DNA of 19,831 bases from an uncultured Phycisphaerae bacterium. Its GTDB lineage: Bacteria > Planctomycetota > Phycisphaerae > Sedimentisphaerales > Anaerohalosphaeraceae. Location of the stretch: assembly GCA_937995495.1 (NCBI GenBank), contig CALKKA010000005.1, forward strand, positions 1 through 19,831, read 5' to 3'. Positions 6,351 to 14,623 of this stretch are shown here, in pieces (the stretch's first letter is position 1; each line of letters begins with the position of its first letter). The translations under genes and the position numbers were made by a program. The notes under the pieces were generated by a model. It had not been told where the DNA came from, searched no databases, and saw only the letters and a program-made list of their open reading frames with translations.

Positions 6351-8221
6351 TGGAAAAACTAAAGAGCCTAAGCGATTTTTTCAGCCAACACAAGGCCCTT
6401 GTTGATCAAACCGATCCGAATAAGCCCATGATCGTGGTTTGCGGCGGAACCGGATGTATTGCACTTGGAGCGGTCAGCGTTCATCAGGCGTTCAAAGAAG
6501 CAATTCAGCGTCTGGGTCTGACGGATGAAGTCACACTGAAAAGTACCGGTTGCCATGGTTTTTGCGAGAAAGGTCCGGCCGTCGTAATCCATCCGGACCG
6601 GTTTTTCTATCCCGGAGTCACGCCGGAGGATGTCACCGAAATATTGGAGCGGACGGTCATGGCCGGGGAGGCGATAGAACGCCTTGCCTACATCGATCCT
6701 GCCAGCGGCAAAAAGATTACATACGAATACGATGTCCCTTTCTATGCAGGACAGGAGCGAAATGTGTTTCAGTATAACGGCAAGATCGATCCGGTCGATA
6801 TAGAAGATTATATCAGCCATGGCGGATACTGTGGTTTTGCGAAAGTTCTCGATGAGTATAAGCCTGAAGAGGTGATCGAAACAGTCATCAAAGCCGGCCT
6901 TCGCGGCAGGGGCGGCGGTGGTTTTCCGGTCGGGTTAAAATGGAAATTCTGCCATGAAGCCGAAGGTGATAAAAAATATATTATCTGCAATGCGGATGAA
7001 GGGGACCCGGGTGCGTTTATGGACCGCAGCCTGCTGGAAGGCACACCGCATTCGGTCATGGAAGGGATGCTGATCGCTGGCTATGCCATTGGGGCATCGA
7101 CAGGCATTATCTATGTGCGTGCCGAATACCCGCTCGCGGTCAGCAATACGGCCAAAGCAATCGAGTTGGCGCGCAAAGTGAATTTGTTAGGCGGCAATAT
7201 TCTCGGCAGCGGATTTTCATTCGATATTGAAATCCGGCAGGGTGCCGGAGCGTTTGTCTGCGGCGAAGAGACTGCTCTGATCGAATCCATCGAAGGCCAG
7301 CGGGGTATGCCGCGTCCCAGACCGCCTTTTCCCGCGGTGGCCGGTTATCACGGCAGACCCACCAATATCAATAATGTGGAGACCTTTGCTAATGTTCCGT
7401 TGATCATTAATAAAGGTGCCGATTGGTACAGCAGCATCGGCACGGAAAAAAGCACCGGTACCAAAATATTCGCGCTGGCCGGCACGGTTGCAAACACCGG
7501 CTTGGTCGAGGTTCCGATGGGAGCGACATTGCGGCACATCGTCTTTGATATCGGCGGCGGCATCCCGGATGGTAAAAAGTTCAAGGCCGCCCAACTCGGT
7601 GGCCCGTCTGGCGGATGCCTTCCAACCCAGCATCTCGATTGTGAGATTGACTATGACAGTCTTCAGAGTATCGGGGCGATGATGGGTTCCGGCGGCCTGA
7701 TCGTCATGGATGAAACCAACTGCATGGTAGATGTGGCGAAGTATTTCCTGCAGTTTGTGCAGGCCGAGTCCTGCGGCAAATGCACGCCGTGCCGCATTGG
7801 GACGCGGGAAATGCTCGACATGCTCGAAAAAATCTGTGACGGCAAAGGCCAGCCCGGCGATCTTGAAGAACTGGAAAAACTGGCCAATGATGTTAACAGT
7901 GCGTCGCTGTGCGGACTCGGTCAGACGGCCCCCAATCCCGTACTGAGCACCCTCAAGAATTTCAGAGCTGAATACGAAGCCCACATCAATGATAAACGAT
8001 GTCCGGCAGGTGCTTGTGAGGCACTGCTGACATACTTTATCCTGGAGACATGTGTGGGTTGCGGGGCCTGCGTCCGCGTCTGTCCGGTCAATGCGATCGA
8101 GGGAGACAAAAAACAAAGGCACATCATCGAGCCGGGTCTGTGCATAAAATGCGGCCAATGTTTTAATATCTGTAAGTTTAATGCCGTGTCAAAGGATGGA
8201 AAAGAACATGCAGCAATTTAA
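6350..8221 (+). CDS. nuoF: NuoF/HydB-like NAD(P)H- and FMN-binding subunit of formate dehydrogenase
   Basis: This 623-residue diaphorase subunit is of the HydB/HymB kind. It opens with a thioredoxin-like [2Fe-2S] domain (C31, C36, C68, C72). The flavin and NAD(P)H core follows, with GLRGRGGGGFPVGLKW at 183-198, CNADEGDPGAF at 213-223 and AGAFVCGEETAL. The N3-type [4Fe-4S] site is CGKCTPC at 475-481 plus C521. At the C-terminus is a two-cluster ferredoxin domain (C568, C571, C574, C578 and C598, C601, C604, C608). This layout is that of hydrogenases and formate dehydrogenases that couple NAD(P) to ferredoxin, some of them electron-bifurcating. Which acceptor is used cannot be read from sequence. 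It overlaps its upstream neighbour by 1 base and its downstream neighbour by 14. Confidence 0.95.
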   Translation: MEKLKSLSDFFSQHKALVDQTDPNKPMIVVCGGTGCIALGAVSVHQAFKEAIQRLGLTDEVTLKSTGCHGFCEKGPAVVIHPDRFFYPGVTPEDVTEILERTVMAGEAIERLAYIDPASGKKITYEYDVPFYAGQERNVFQYNGKIDPVDIEDYISHGGYCGFAKVLDEYKPEEVIETVIKAGLRGRGGGGFPVGLKWKFCHEAEGDKKYIICNADEGDPGAFMDRSLLEGTPHSVMEGMLIAGYAIGASTGIIYVRAEYPLAVSNTAKAIELARKVNLLGGNILGSGFSFDIEIRQGAGAFVCGEETALIESIEGQRGMPRPRPPFPAVAGYHGRPTNINNVETFANVPLIINKGADWYSSIGTEKSTGTKIFALAGTVANTGLVEVPMGATLRHIVFDIGGGIPDGKKFKAAQLGGPSGGCLPTQHLDCEIDYDSLQSIGAMMGSGGLIVMDETNCMVDVAKYFLQFVQAESCGKCTPCRIGTREMLDMLEKICDGKGQPGDLEELEKLANDVNSASLCGLGQTAPNPVLSTLKNFRAEYEAHINDKRCPAGACEALLTYFILETCVGCGACVRVCPVNAIEGDKKQRHIIEPGLCIKCGQCFNICKFNAVSKDGKEHAAI

Positions 8222-10910
8222 CATCACGATGAATGATCGTCTCTTGGCAGGGCGATCCGGGCAAACGATCCTGGATGTTGCATTGGCCAACGGTATCGAA
8301 ATCCCCAATTTGTGTCATGATTCACGACTGAAACCGACCGGTTCCTGCCGGTTGTGCCTGGTGGATGTCCAGGGACAGCGGGCCCCGGTGACGGCCTGTT
8401 CGTTCCAGGTACAGGATGGCATGGTTGTTGAGACCGATACCCCCGATTTGAGGTCGCTTCGCAAGACCGTATTGCGACTGCTGTTTTATGAACATCGCGG
8501 TTCCTGTACGACCTGTGACGATAATGGCGAGTGTCGCCTCCAACAATATGCTTATGACTATCAGTTGAATACCGATGTGCTTGACCGGCCTCCGCTACCG
8601 TCGGTTCCCAATTATACCAGCGGCAATGAGGCCATTGACTACGACCCCAACAAGTGCATCCGTTGCGGTCGATGTATTCGCATCTGCGAAGAAGTCCAAA
8701 TGGACAGTGCCTTGACATTTCGTGAACGAGCAAATCAGGTCGAGGTCAGTACGGCTTTTGGGATGCCTTTGAATGAGTCGACCTGTGAATTATGCGGGCA
8801 GTGCATTTCCACCTGTCCGACAGGATCTCTTTATGAAAGAGCCGCAAAAGAAAGGGGTCAGTGCAAGGATCTGGTTAGAACCACCACAACCTGTCCTTAT
8901 TGCGGCGTGGGATGCCAGATAGATTTAAATGTCAATCACAGGACCAATCAGATCGTCCGGGTTACCAGCCGTGTCGGATGTGTTCCCAATGACGGAAATT
9001 TGTGCGTTAAGGGGCGGTTTGGAATGGACTTTGTGTCAAGTTCCAAGCGCCTGACAACGCCCCTGGTCAAGCAAAATGGAACATTTGAGCCCGCAACTTG
9101 GAACCAGGCGATAGAGTTGATCGCCCAAAAGATCAGTGAAACTAAATCCAAGTACGGCGCCGACGCCATTGCCGGATTATCTTCAGCCAAATGTACAAAC
9201 GAAGACAATTATATTTTTCAGAAACTCTTCCGCGCTGTGATCGGAACCAATAATGTAGACCATTGCGCCCGCCTGTGTCATGCATCAACTGTCGCCGGTT
9301 TGGCACGGGCTTTTGGCAGCGGGGCGATGACCAATACGATCGACGAACTGCGAGAGGCCGAATGCATTTTTGTGATCGGTTCGAACACGACAGAAGCCCA
9401 CCCGGTGATCGGCTTGGCCATCAAAGACGCGGTGGTCAATCGCGGTGCCAAGCTGATCGTTGCTGATCCCCGTTCGATTGATTTGGTTCGTTTTGCACAC
9501 TTGCACATGACCCAGCAGCCCGGAACCGATGTCGCCCTAATCAATGCCATGATGCATGTTATTTTCAGTGAGAATCTGCATGACAAGGATTTTATTACCG
9601 AACGCACCGAGTGTTTTGAGGATATTCGAGCTGTTATTCAGTCGTATACGCCGCAACAGGCCGAATCGGTCACGACGGTGTCTGCCGATCAGATCGCCGA
9701 AGCCGCCCGAATCTTCGCCGAGGCAAAGACCGCCAGTATTGTCTACAGCATGGGCATTACGCAACATACGACCGGCACGGACAATGTCCTGTCGCTGGCA
9801 AATCTTGCGATGCTGACCGGCAATGTAGGCAAAGAGTCAACCGGCGTCAACCCGCTTCGCGGACAAAACAATGTACAGGGCGCCTGTGATCTGGGGGCTT
9901 TGCCGAATGTTTATCCGGGCTATCAGTCCGTTGAGGATGAGGCCGTACGGGAAAAGTTTGAAAAAGCTTGGGCGTCAACGCTTTCACCCGATAAGGGGCT
10001 GACCATCATCGAGATGCTGCATGCCATCGAAACCGATGACATCCGGGCATTGTATATTATGGGTGAAAATCCTGCCCTGTCAGATCCGAATTTGACGCGG
10101 TCACGAAAAGCCTTGGAAAAAGTGGACTTTTTGGTCGTACAGGATATTTTTATGACCGAAACGGCTGAATACGCAGATGTGGTTCTGCCTTCGACATGTT
10201 TTGCCGAAAAGGAAGGCACGTTTACAAACACTGAAAGACGCGTTCAGCTTGTTCGAAAGGCAGTCGATGCGCCGGGACAGGCCCAAGGCGACTGGCAGGC
10301 GATTTGCCAGGTTGCAGCGAAAATGGGCTCACCGATGCAATACGAAAATGCCGCTCAGATCATGGACGAGATCGCCTCGGTATCCCCGATTTACGGCGGC
10401 ATGGCCTTTGACCGGCTCGATCCAGTTGGCTTGCAATGGCCGTGTCCGGACAGGGACCATCCTGGGACGAAATATCTGCACAGAGGCAAATTCAGCCGAG
10501 GCAAGGGCAAGTTCCATCCTGTTCAGTTCATCCCTGCCGATGAGCAGACGAACGACGAATACCCCCTCATCCTGACTACAGGACGGCAACTCTATCAGTT
10601 CCATACCGGGACGATGACGCGTAAGTCAGCGGTGATAGATCAGGTCTCTCCGACGGGGTATGTTGAAATTCACCCCGGAAATGCCAAGCGTTTAAGCATC
10701 AGCGACGGTGATAGTGTCGAGGTTGCTACCCGACGCGGTCGTGTGACAACAATGGCAAAGGTGTCAGACATAATTGAAGAGGGCTGGATATTTATGCCAT
10801 TCCACTTTGCTGAAGGTCCGGCCAACATGCTGACTACAGACGCCTTGGATCCGATCGCAAAGATTCCGGAATTCAAGGTCTGTGCTGCAAAGATAACCCC
10901 GGGCCAATGA
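8208..10910 (+). CDS. fdhA: Formate dehydrogenase catalytic subunit with NuoG-like iron-sulfur domains (Cys type)
   Basis: The catalytic subunit interconverts formate and CO2 at a Mo- or W-bis-pyranopterin site. Numbered from the ATG at 8208, a plant-type [2Fe-2S] domain comes first (C36, C47, C50, C64). A His-Cys3 cluster follows (H96, C100, C103, C109), then two [4Fe-4S] ferredoxin motifs (C150-C160, C193-C203). The molybdopterin oxidoreductase core has its own [4Fe-4S] site (C229, C232, C236, C266). The metal ligand is C357 in HCARLCHAST, with the catalytic His beside it. It is Cys, not selenocysteine, and no in-frame TGA is present there. The C-terminal dinucleotide-binding barrel covers roughly the last 110 residues. 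The frame is open from 8181, but the start at 8208 is seven bases after AAAGGATGGA and places the ferredoxin fold at residue 2. No hydrogenase H-cluster subunit accompanies it. Confidence 0.95.
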   Translation: MQQFNITMNDRLLAGRSGQTILDVALANGIEIPNLCHDSRLKPTGSCRLCLVDVQGQRAPVTACSFQVQDGMVVETDTPDLRSLRKTVLRLLFYEHRGSCTTCDDNGECRLQQYAYDYQLNTDVLDRPPLPSVPNYTSGNEAIDYDPNKCIRCGRCIRICEEVQMDSALTFRERANQVEVSTAFGMPLNESTCELCGQCISTCPTGSLYERAAKERGQCKDLVRTTTTCPYCGVGCQIDLNVNHRTNQIVRVTSRVGCVPNDGNLCVKGRFGMDFVSSSKRLTTPLVKQNGTFEPATWNQAIELIAQKISETKSKYGADAIAGLSSAKCTNEDNYIFQKLFRAVIGTNNVDHCARLCHASTVAGLARAFGSGAMTNTIDELREAECIFVIGSNTTEAHPVIGLAIKDAVVNRGAKLIVADPRSIDLVRFAHLHMTQQPGTDVALINAMMHVIFSENLHDKDFITERTECFEDIRAVIQSYTPQQAESVTTVSADQIAEAARIFAEAKTASIVYSMGITQHTTGTDNVLSLANLAMLTGNVGKESTGVNPLRGQNNVQGACDLGALPNVYPGYQSVEDEAVREKFEKAWASTLSPDKGLTIIEMLHAIETDDIRALYIMGENPALSDPNLTRSRKALEKVDFLVVQDIFMTETAEYADVVLPSTCFAEKEGTFTNTERRVQLVRKAVDAPGQAQGDWQAICQVAAKMGSPMQYENAAQIMDEIASVSPIYGGMAFDRLDPVGLQWPCPDRDHPGTKYLHRGKFSRGKGKFHPVQFIPADEQTNDEYPLILTTGRQLYQFHTGTMTRKSAVIDQVSPTGYVEIHPGNAKRLSISDGDSVEVATRRGRVTTMAKVSDIIEEGWIFMPFHFAEGPANMLTTDALDPIAKIPEFKVCAAKITPGQ

Positions 10911-10920
10911 AGGGACGATA

Positions 10921-11559
10921 ATGGTGGATACATTCAAACAGCCAAATATCAAAGGCGCGATTCTGGCAGGTGGCAGGGCATCCCGAATGGGGGGTATTCC
11001 CAAAGGGATGTTAGTCGATGAGAGCGGCCAGCCGATTATTGTTCATCTGATAAATCAAATGCGTCTGGCCGGCATTGAGGACATCGTGATCGCAGCCAAT
11101 GATCCCACCCCCTATAGAGATCTGGGGTTCCAAACCATTCCGGATTTGCAACAAGGCACAGGGCCGATCGCTGGAATAGCGGAGGTTTTGAAGCATTATC
11201 AGGATCAGTGCGATGGGACGATGTTTATGCCCTGTGATGTACCCAATATGACAGCCCGGGAATTAATTACACTTAGAGAGGCATTTCTCCGTTCCACAGA
11301 AAATATCGTGTTTGCAGAGACGGACGATTTTTTTTGGCATCCGTTATGCGCAGTTGTGCATAACGATATGGCAACCCAGATTACTTTGGCGATTGATCAC
11401 GGTCAAAGAAAGGTCCAGGACCTTTGGAGGCAGTTAGGTGCTAAAAGTGTGAAGTTTGCTGAAGCAGAGGCGTTTATGAATATGAATTCATTTTCGGATG
11501 TTAATCGTTGGCGAGGGAACACAAGTGAAAAGACTCTATGCAGATCATACATTATTTGA
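10921..11559 (+). CDS. mobA: Molybdenum cofactor guanylyltransferase
   Basis: MobA attaches GMP from GTP to the metal-pterin to form the guanine dinucleotide cofactor used by formate dehydrogenases. Evidence is the nucleotide-binding LAGGRASRMGGIPKG at residues 15-29, the TGPIAGI motif at 80-86, and the metal-binding PCDVP at 104-108. Length (212 residues) is normal. The ATG at 10921 follows AGGGA (10911-10915), only ten bases after the fdhA stop, so it is cotranscribed with its target enzyme. The C-terminal tail beyond about residue 195 is read through the start of the next gene, with a 35-base overlap, and is probably not structurally important. Confidence 0.93.
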   Translation: MVDTFKQPNIKGAILAGGRASRMGGIPKGMLVDESGQPIIVHLINQMRLAGIEDIVIAANDPTPYRDLGFQTIPDLQQGTGPIAGIAEVLKHYQDQCDGTMFMPCDVPNMTARELITLREAFLRSTENIVFAETDDFFWHPLCAVVHNDMATQITLAIDHGQRKVQDLWRQLGAKSVKFAEAEAFMNMNSFSDVNRWRGNTSEKTLCRSYII

Positions 11560-11812
11560 ATCCTTAAGGGGATTCGTTAGCGCAGAATCGATTCAAATTG
11601 AACTGACAGAAGGCGATGGCCCAGGCGTCAAGGTTTTGCTGTGCGATGACCGTAAAGAGAGCGACTTGGATACACTGTATTCCGGTGGCTGGATTGGGTG
11701 CCGAACGGCTCTGAGTTTGGCCAAAAAACTTGAGATTCCGAAAAATCAACTCGGGGCCTTGCTGAATCATCTAAGAATTAAAGTCAAAAATTGTTCGCTG
11801 GGGTGTTTTTAA
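11525..11812 (+). CDS. Small conserved-looking protein between mobA and the P-loop/ModE gene
   Basis: About 95 residues. I chose the GTG at 11525 because GAGGGA (11513-11518) lies six bases upstream; an in-frame ATG at 11498 is the alternative and has no such site. It overlaps mobA by 35 bases and the next gene by one (TAATG). The second half, GWIGCRTALSLAKKLEIPKN followed by QLGALLNHLRIKV, looks like a helix-turn-helix or a short helical bundle. It ends in NCSLGCF, with two cysteines four apart at the very C-terminus. I recall similar small proteins with a C-terminal CxLGCF end near Mo-cofactor genes in anaerobes, but I know no function. Possible roles are metal or sulfur handling, or DNA binding. 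Its position argues for involvement in cofactor maturation or its control. Confidence 0.75.
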   Translation: MKRLYADHTLFESLRGFVSAESIQIELTEGDGPGVKVLLCDDRKESDLDTLYSGGWIGCRTALSLAKKLEIPKNQLGALLNHLRIKVKNCSLGCF

Positions 11813-12627
11813 TGGGCATGCTTTGGGTGATCTGTGGGGCCGGGCGAGGCGTCGGCAAGACAACGCTGGCGTTGAAGCTGTGTCAGATTCTGCCGGACAG
11901 CCAATATGCCAAGTGCGGCCACGGAACAAAAAAGAACCATAAGCCCGCCCCCTTTTTTGAGGACTCCTCAGAATTAGAGGCATTCATTAAAGACACCCGG
12001 GATTCATGTGAGCATCTGGTGGTCGAGTCGAATGCCCTGGCACGGATGGAACGAGGCGATATGATCATCTTTATCGATGGCGTTGAGGGACAAACAGATT
12101 TTCGCGAGGACGCTGCGTTGCTTTCTGAAAAGGCTCATCTGTGTCTCTGTCGGGGCTCGAAAGCGATGGACTGGAAAAAACGCCTGTCAGGCAAAATAGA
12201 TTCCAAAGCACTCTGCAATAAAATATGCGATGCGCTGGTTTCGCAAAAGCAACATCTTTTTGGTGTCGAGCCGACGGTTCGCAGTAAAATATGGTTTGAG
12301 TCGGCAGGGGAGCACATTTTCGGAATGGGACTGGCAAATCTTTTAGAGCAAGTGGACCTTCTGGGAACGCTGCAGGCGGCGGCAAAGGCCTCAGATATGA
12401 GTTATCGATACGCCTGGGATTTGATTCGTGTGGCTGAAAAACATCTGGCCCACTCTCTGATCGAACGTCATGCCGGCGGAATCGATGGCGGCGGTTCGAT
12501 ATTGTCCGATCATGGCCATCAGATGCTGGAAGGTTTCAAGCAGATTAACGAAGAGGTTGCCACCTATGCCGACTCGCGATTTCAAGAAATTTTTGTTGGG
12601 GTCAAAACGGATGCCGGACACGAATAA
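11812..12627 (+). CDS. MobB-like P-loop protein fused to a ModE-type DNA-binding domain
   Basis: Two parts are visible in 271 residues. The first 150 form a P-loop NTPase resembling MobB: GAGRGVGKTT at 9-18, then KCGHG at 35-39, VVESNAL at 70-76 and FIDG. Residues 155-245 match the ModE/LysR-like winged helix that senses molybdate status: KIWFESAGEHIFGMG, LLGTLQAAAKASDMSYRYAW at 183-202, and the AGGIDGGGS wing at 221-229. No C-terminal molybdate-binding (Mop/TOBE) domain is present. The ATG at 11812 overlaps the preceding TAA; an in-frame TTG at 11791 is less likely. Placed in the middle of a cofactor operon, it may couple the guanylylation or cofactor state to transcription. That role is inference; the two domains are well supported. 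Confidence 0.85.
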   Translation: MGMLWVICGAGRGVGKTTLALKLCQILPDSQYAKCGHGTKKNHKPAPFFEDSSELEAFIKDTRDSCEHLVVESNALARMERGDMIIFIDGVEGQTDFREDAALLSEKAHLCLCRGSKAMDWKKRLSGKIDSKALCNKICDALVSQKQHLFGVEPTVRSKIWFESAGEHIFGMGLANLLEQVDLLGTLQAAAKASDMSYRYAWDLIRVAEKHLAHSLIERHAGGIDGGGSILSDHGHQMLEGFKQINEEVATYADSRFQEIFVGVKTDAGHE

Positions 12628-12628
12628 T

Positions 12629-13822
12629 ATGATTTCGCTGGCGGCTGCACGGGAGATCGTGGCCACCGTGATTGGCAATGTTAAGCTGCCGACAGAGGAA
12701 ATCCCTCTACGGCAGGCCACCGGACGCATTTTGGCGGAGGACCAGTTGTCGGCGATTGACATCCCGCCGTTCAATAAATCTGCGATGGATGGGTACGCGA
12801 TCCCTCCAGGCAAGGGATGTGATGAATACCGTGTTCTGGAGACAGTCGCCGCCGGCGATATTGCGCAGCAGCAACTGACCCCTGGCACTGCCGTAAAGGT
12901 AATGACGGGAGCTCCCGTTCCGGAAGGCATGGTTAAAGTTGTAATGATTGAAAAAACATCCGAAGCCGATGGTAAGGTTCGTATAGTAAGGCCCGATTCA
13001 GCCGCTCATATTTGCTATAAAGGCGAAGATGTTCGTTGCGGCGATGTGGTTCTGCCAGCCGGGACGGTTCTGGGGCCAGCTGATATCGGCAATCTTATCA
13101 GTGTGGGAATTACCCATATAAATGTCACAAGGCAAACTCGCATCGGCATCATTTCTACCGGTAATGAGATCGTGGACAGTCCTGATGAGCTGACCGAAGG
13201 GAAGATCATGAACGCTAACGGTCCGGTACTCGCAGCGCTCTGTCAAAAATACGGACTGGAAGTCGTCGGCGAACAAATTGCACCGGATGCACTTGACAAA
13301 ACCGTTTCGACACTCACTGAGATGATGACAAAAGCCGATATCGTGGTTTTGTCCGGCGGTGTTTCAGTGGGCCAATTTGACTTTGTTGCAGAGGCCATGA
13401 AACAGGCGGGTTTAACAATCCGTTTTGATCGCCTTGCGGTCAAGCCCGGAAAGCCGATGACGTTTGCTTCCTCTGATGACGGGAAAGCAGTTATGGGTCT
13501 GCCGGGCAATCCGGTCGCGGTCTACCTGATGTTTCATTTGTTTGTTCTGTATGCAGCCAGATTATTATCCGGTCGAAAAACAGAACTAACGTCCAGCACG
13601 CTACCATTGGGCTTTGCTTTCCATCGACGAAAAGCGGACCGGATGGCATTTATTCCGTGTCGATTTCAGCCTGACGGGTCGCTAGGAAAAATTGACTACC
13701 ATGGGACGGCCCACTTGATGGCGTTGTCGGGAAGTGATGGTTTCTTTATGGTGCCCAAAGAGATTACAAAACTTTCTGCTGGTGAAAAAGTCAATTTTAT
13801 TAATTTTCGACAGGAACTGTGA
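12629..13822 (+). CDS. moeA: Molybdopterin molybdenumtransferase
   Basis: MoeA inserts molybdate or tungstate into adenylylated molybdopterin in the cytoplasm. Family motifs are PPFNKSAMDGYA at 46-57, MTGAPVPEG at 92-100, IISTGNE at 174-180, LSGGVSVGQFDFV at 241-253, VKPGKPMTFA at 271-280 and GLPGNPVAV at 290-298. The length is 397 residues from the ATG at 12629, close to family size. An in-frame ATG at 12611 would add MPDTNN and overlap the preceding gene by 17 bases; neither start has a strong ribosome site, so the choice is open. Its stop overlaps the moaA start by one base (TGATG). Confidence 0.94.
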   Translation: MISLAAAREIVATVIGNVKLPTEEIPLRQATGRILAEDQLSAIDIPPFNKSAMDGYAIPPGKGCDEYRVLETVAAGDIAQQQLTPGTAVKVMTGAPVPEGMVKVVMIEKTSEADGKVRIVRPDSAAHICYKGEDVRCGDVVLPAGTVLGPADIGNLISVGITHINVTRQTRIGIISTGNEIVDSPDELTEGKIMNANGPVLAALCQKYGLEVVGEQIAPDALDKTVSTLTEMMTKADIVVLSGGVSVGQFDFVAEAMKQAGLTIRFDRLAVKPGKPMTFASSDDGKAVMGLPGNPVAVYLMFHLFVLYAARLLSGRKTELTSSTLPLGFAFHRRKADRMAFIPCRFQPDGSLGKIDYHGTAHLMALSGSDGFFMVPKEITKLSAGEKVNFINFRQEL

Positions 13823-14622
13823 TGCTTGACCCATACGGACGACAAATCAATTATTTACGTGTATCGGTGACGGACCGATGTAATTTGCGATGTCGTTACT
13901 GCATGCCGAATGAGGGTGTTCCGCTGCTTAAACACAGCGATATTCTTTCGTTCGAGGAGATTGTCACGGTTGTCGGAACGGCTGTTGAAATGGGTGTCAT
14001 TAAAGTCCGGCTGACTGGTGGCGAGCCGCTGGTTCGGCGTGGGATTGTCAATCTGGTCGAATTGATCGCAAAGATCGAAGGGATTAAGGATCTTGCGATG
14101 ACAACCAATGGCGTTCTTTTGCCGGATTATGCCAAGGCTCTTGTGTCCGCTGGACTGCAGCGGGTGAATATCAGCCTGGACACCGTCGATCCGGGCTGCT
14201 ATTCCAAGCTGACCCGAGCGGGCAATATTCAACAAGTCTTCGATGGGATCCATGCTGCTCTGGATGCCGGCTTAAAACTGATAAAAATAAATTGTGTTGC
14301 GGGCCCGCACTCTACAGTTTCGGATGTGGAAGGTGTTAAGGCGTATGGAAGGCGAAATGGATTACCCGTCCGGGTCATTCAGCAGATGACTTTTTCAACG
14401 GGCTGTTATTCAATCGTGCAGGGCGGCACCGGCGGCGACTGCAAACAGTGCAACCGCATTCGCCTGTCCAGTGATGGCAAAATACGCCCTTGCTTGTTTT
14501 CAGATGCTTTTTATGAGACACGGCAGTTAGGCGCCGCCGAAGCGATTCGACGGGCCGTTGCTCACAAACCCGAAAACGGAAAGCCCTGCGGTCATTCTGC
14601 GATGCAGGCGATTGGAGGATAA
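13822..14622 (+). CDS. moaA: Compact GTP 3',8-cyclase (MoaA), radical SAM
   Basis: MoaA starts cofactor synthesis by converting GTP to 3',8-cyclo-dihydro-GTP. The radical-SAM cluster is C20, C24 and C27 in DRCNLRCRYCMP; LTGGEPL at 64-70, TTNG and NISLDT are typical. The second [4Fe-4S] site is C207, C210 and C224 with the following NRIRL, and the protein ends in MQAIGG, keeping the C-terminal Gly-Gly that reaches the active site in MoaA. At 266 residues it is some 60 shorter than the usual 325-340. The missing part lies between VRVIQQM (about 183-189), equivalent to the usual FIEEMP stretch, and the CxxC at 207. All catalytic landmarks remain, so it is probably active. The ATG at 13822 follows AGGA (13812-13815). 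Confidence 0.9.
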   Translation: MLDPYGRQINYLRVSVTDRCNLRCRYCMPNEGVPLLKHSDILSFEEIVTVVGTAVEMGVIKVRLTGGEPLVRRGIVNLVELIAKIEGIKDLAMTTNGVLLPDYAKALVSAGLQRVNISLDTVDPGCYSKLTRAGNIQQVFDGIHAALDAGLKLIKINCVAGPHSTVSDVEGVKAYGRRNGLPVRVIQQMTFSTGCYSIVQGGTGGDCKQCNRIRLSSDGKIRPCLFSDAFYETRQLGAAEAIRRAVAHKPENGKPCGHSAMQAIGG

Positions 14623-14623
14623 T

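Noticed and set aside
7217..8158. A 313-residue open frame on the minus strand inside the NuoF-like gene
   Set aside because: It is a shadow of a strongly conserved gene, with a low-complexity composition and no recognisable domain.
9258..9290. Possible selenocysteine codon in the formate dehydrogenase active site
   Set aside because: The codon at the metal-ligand position reads as Cys (TGT) and there is no in-frame TGA, so no SECIS element is expected.
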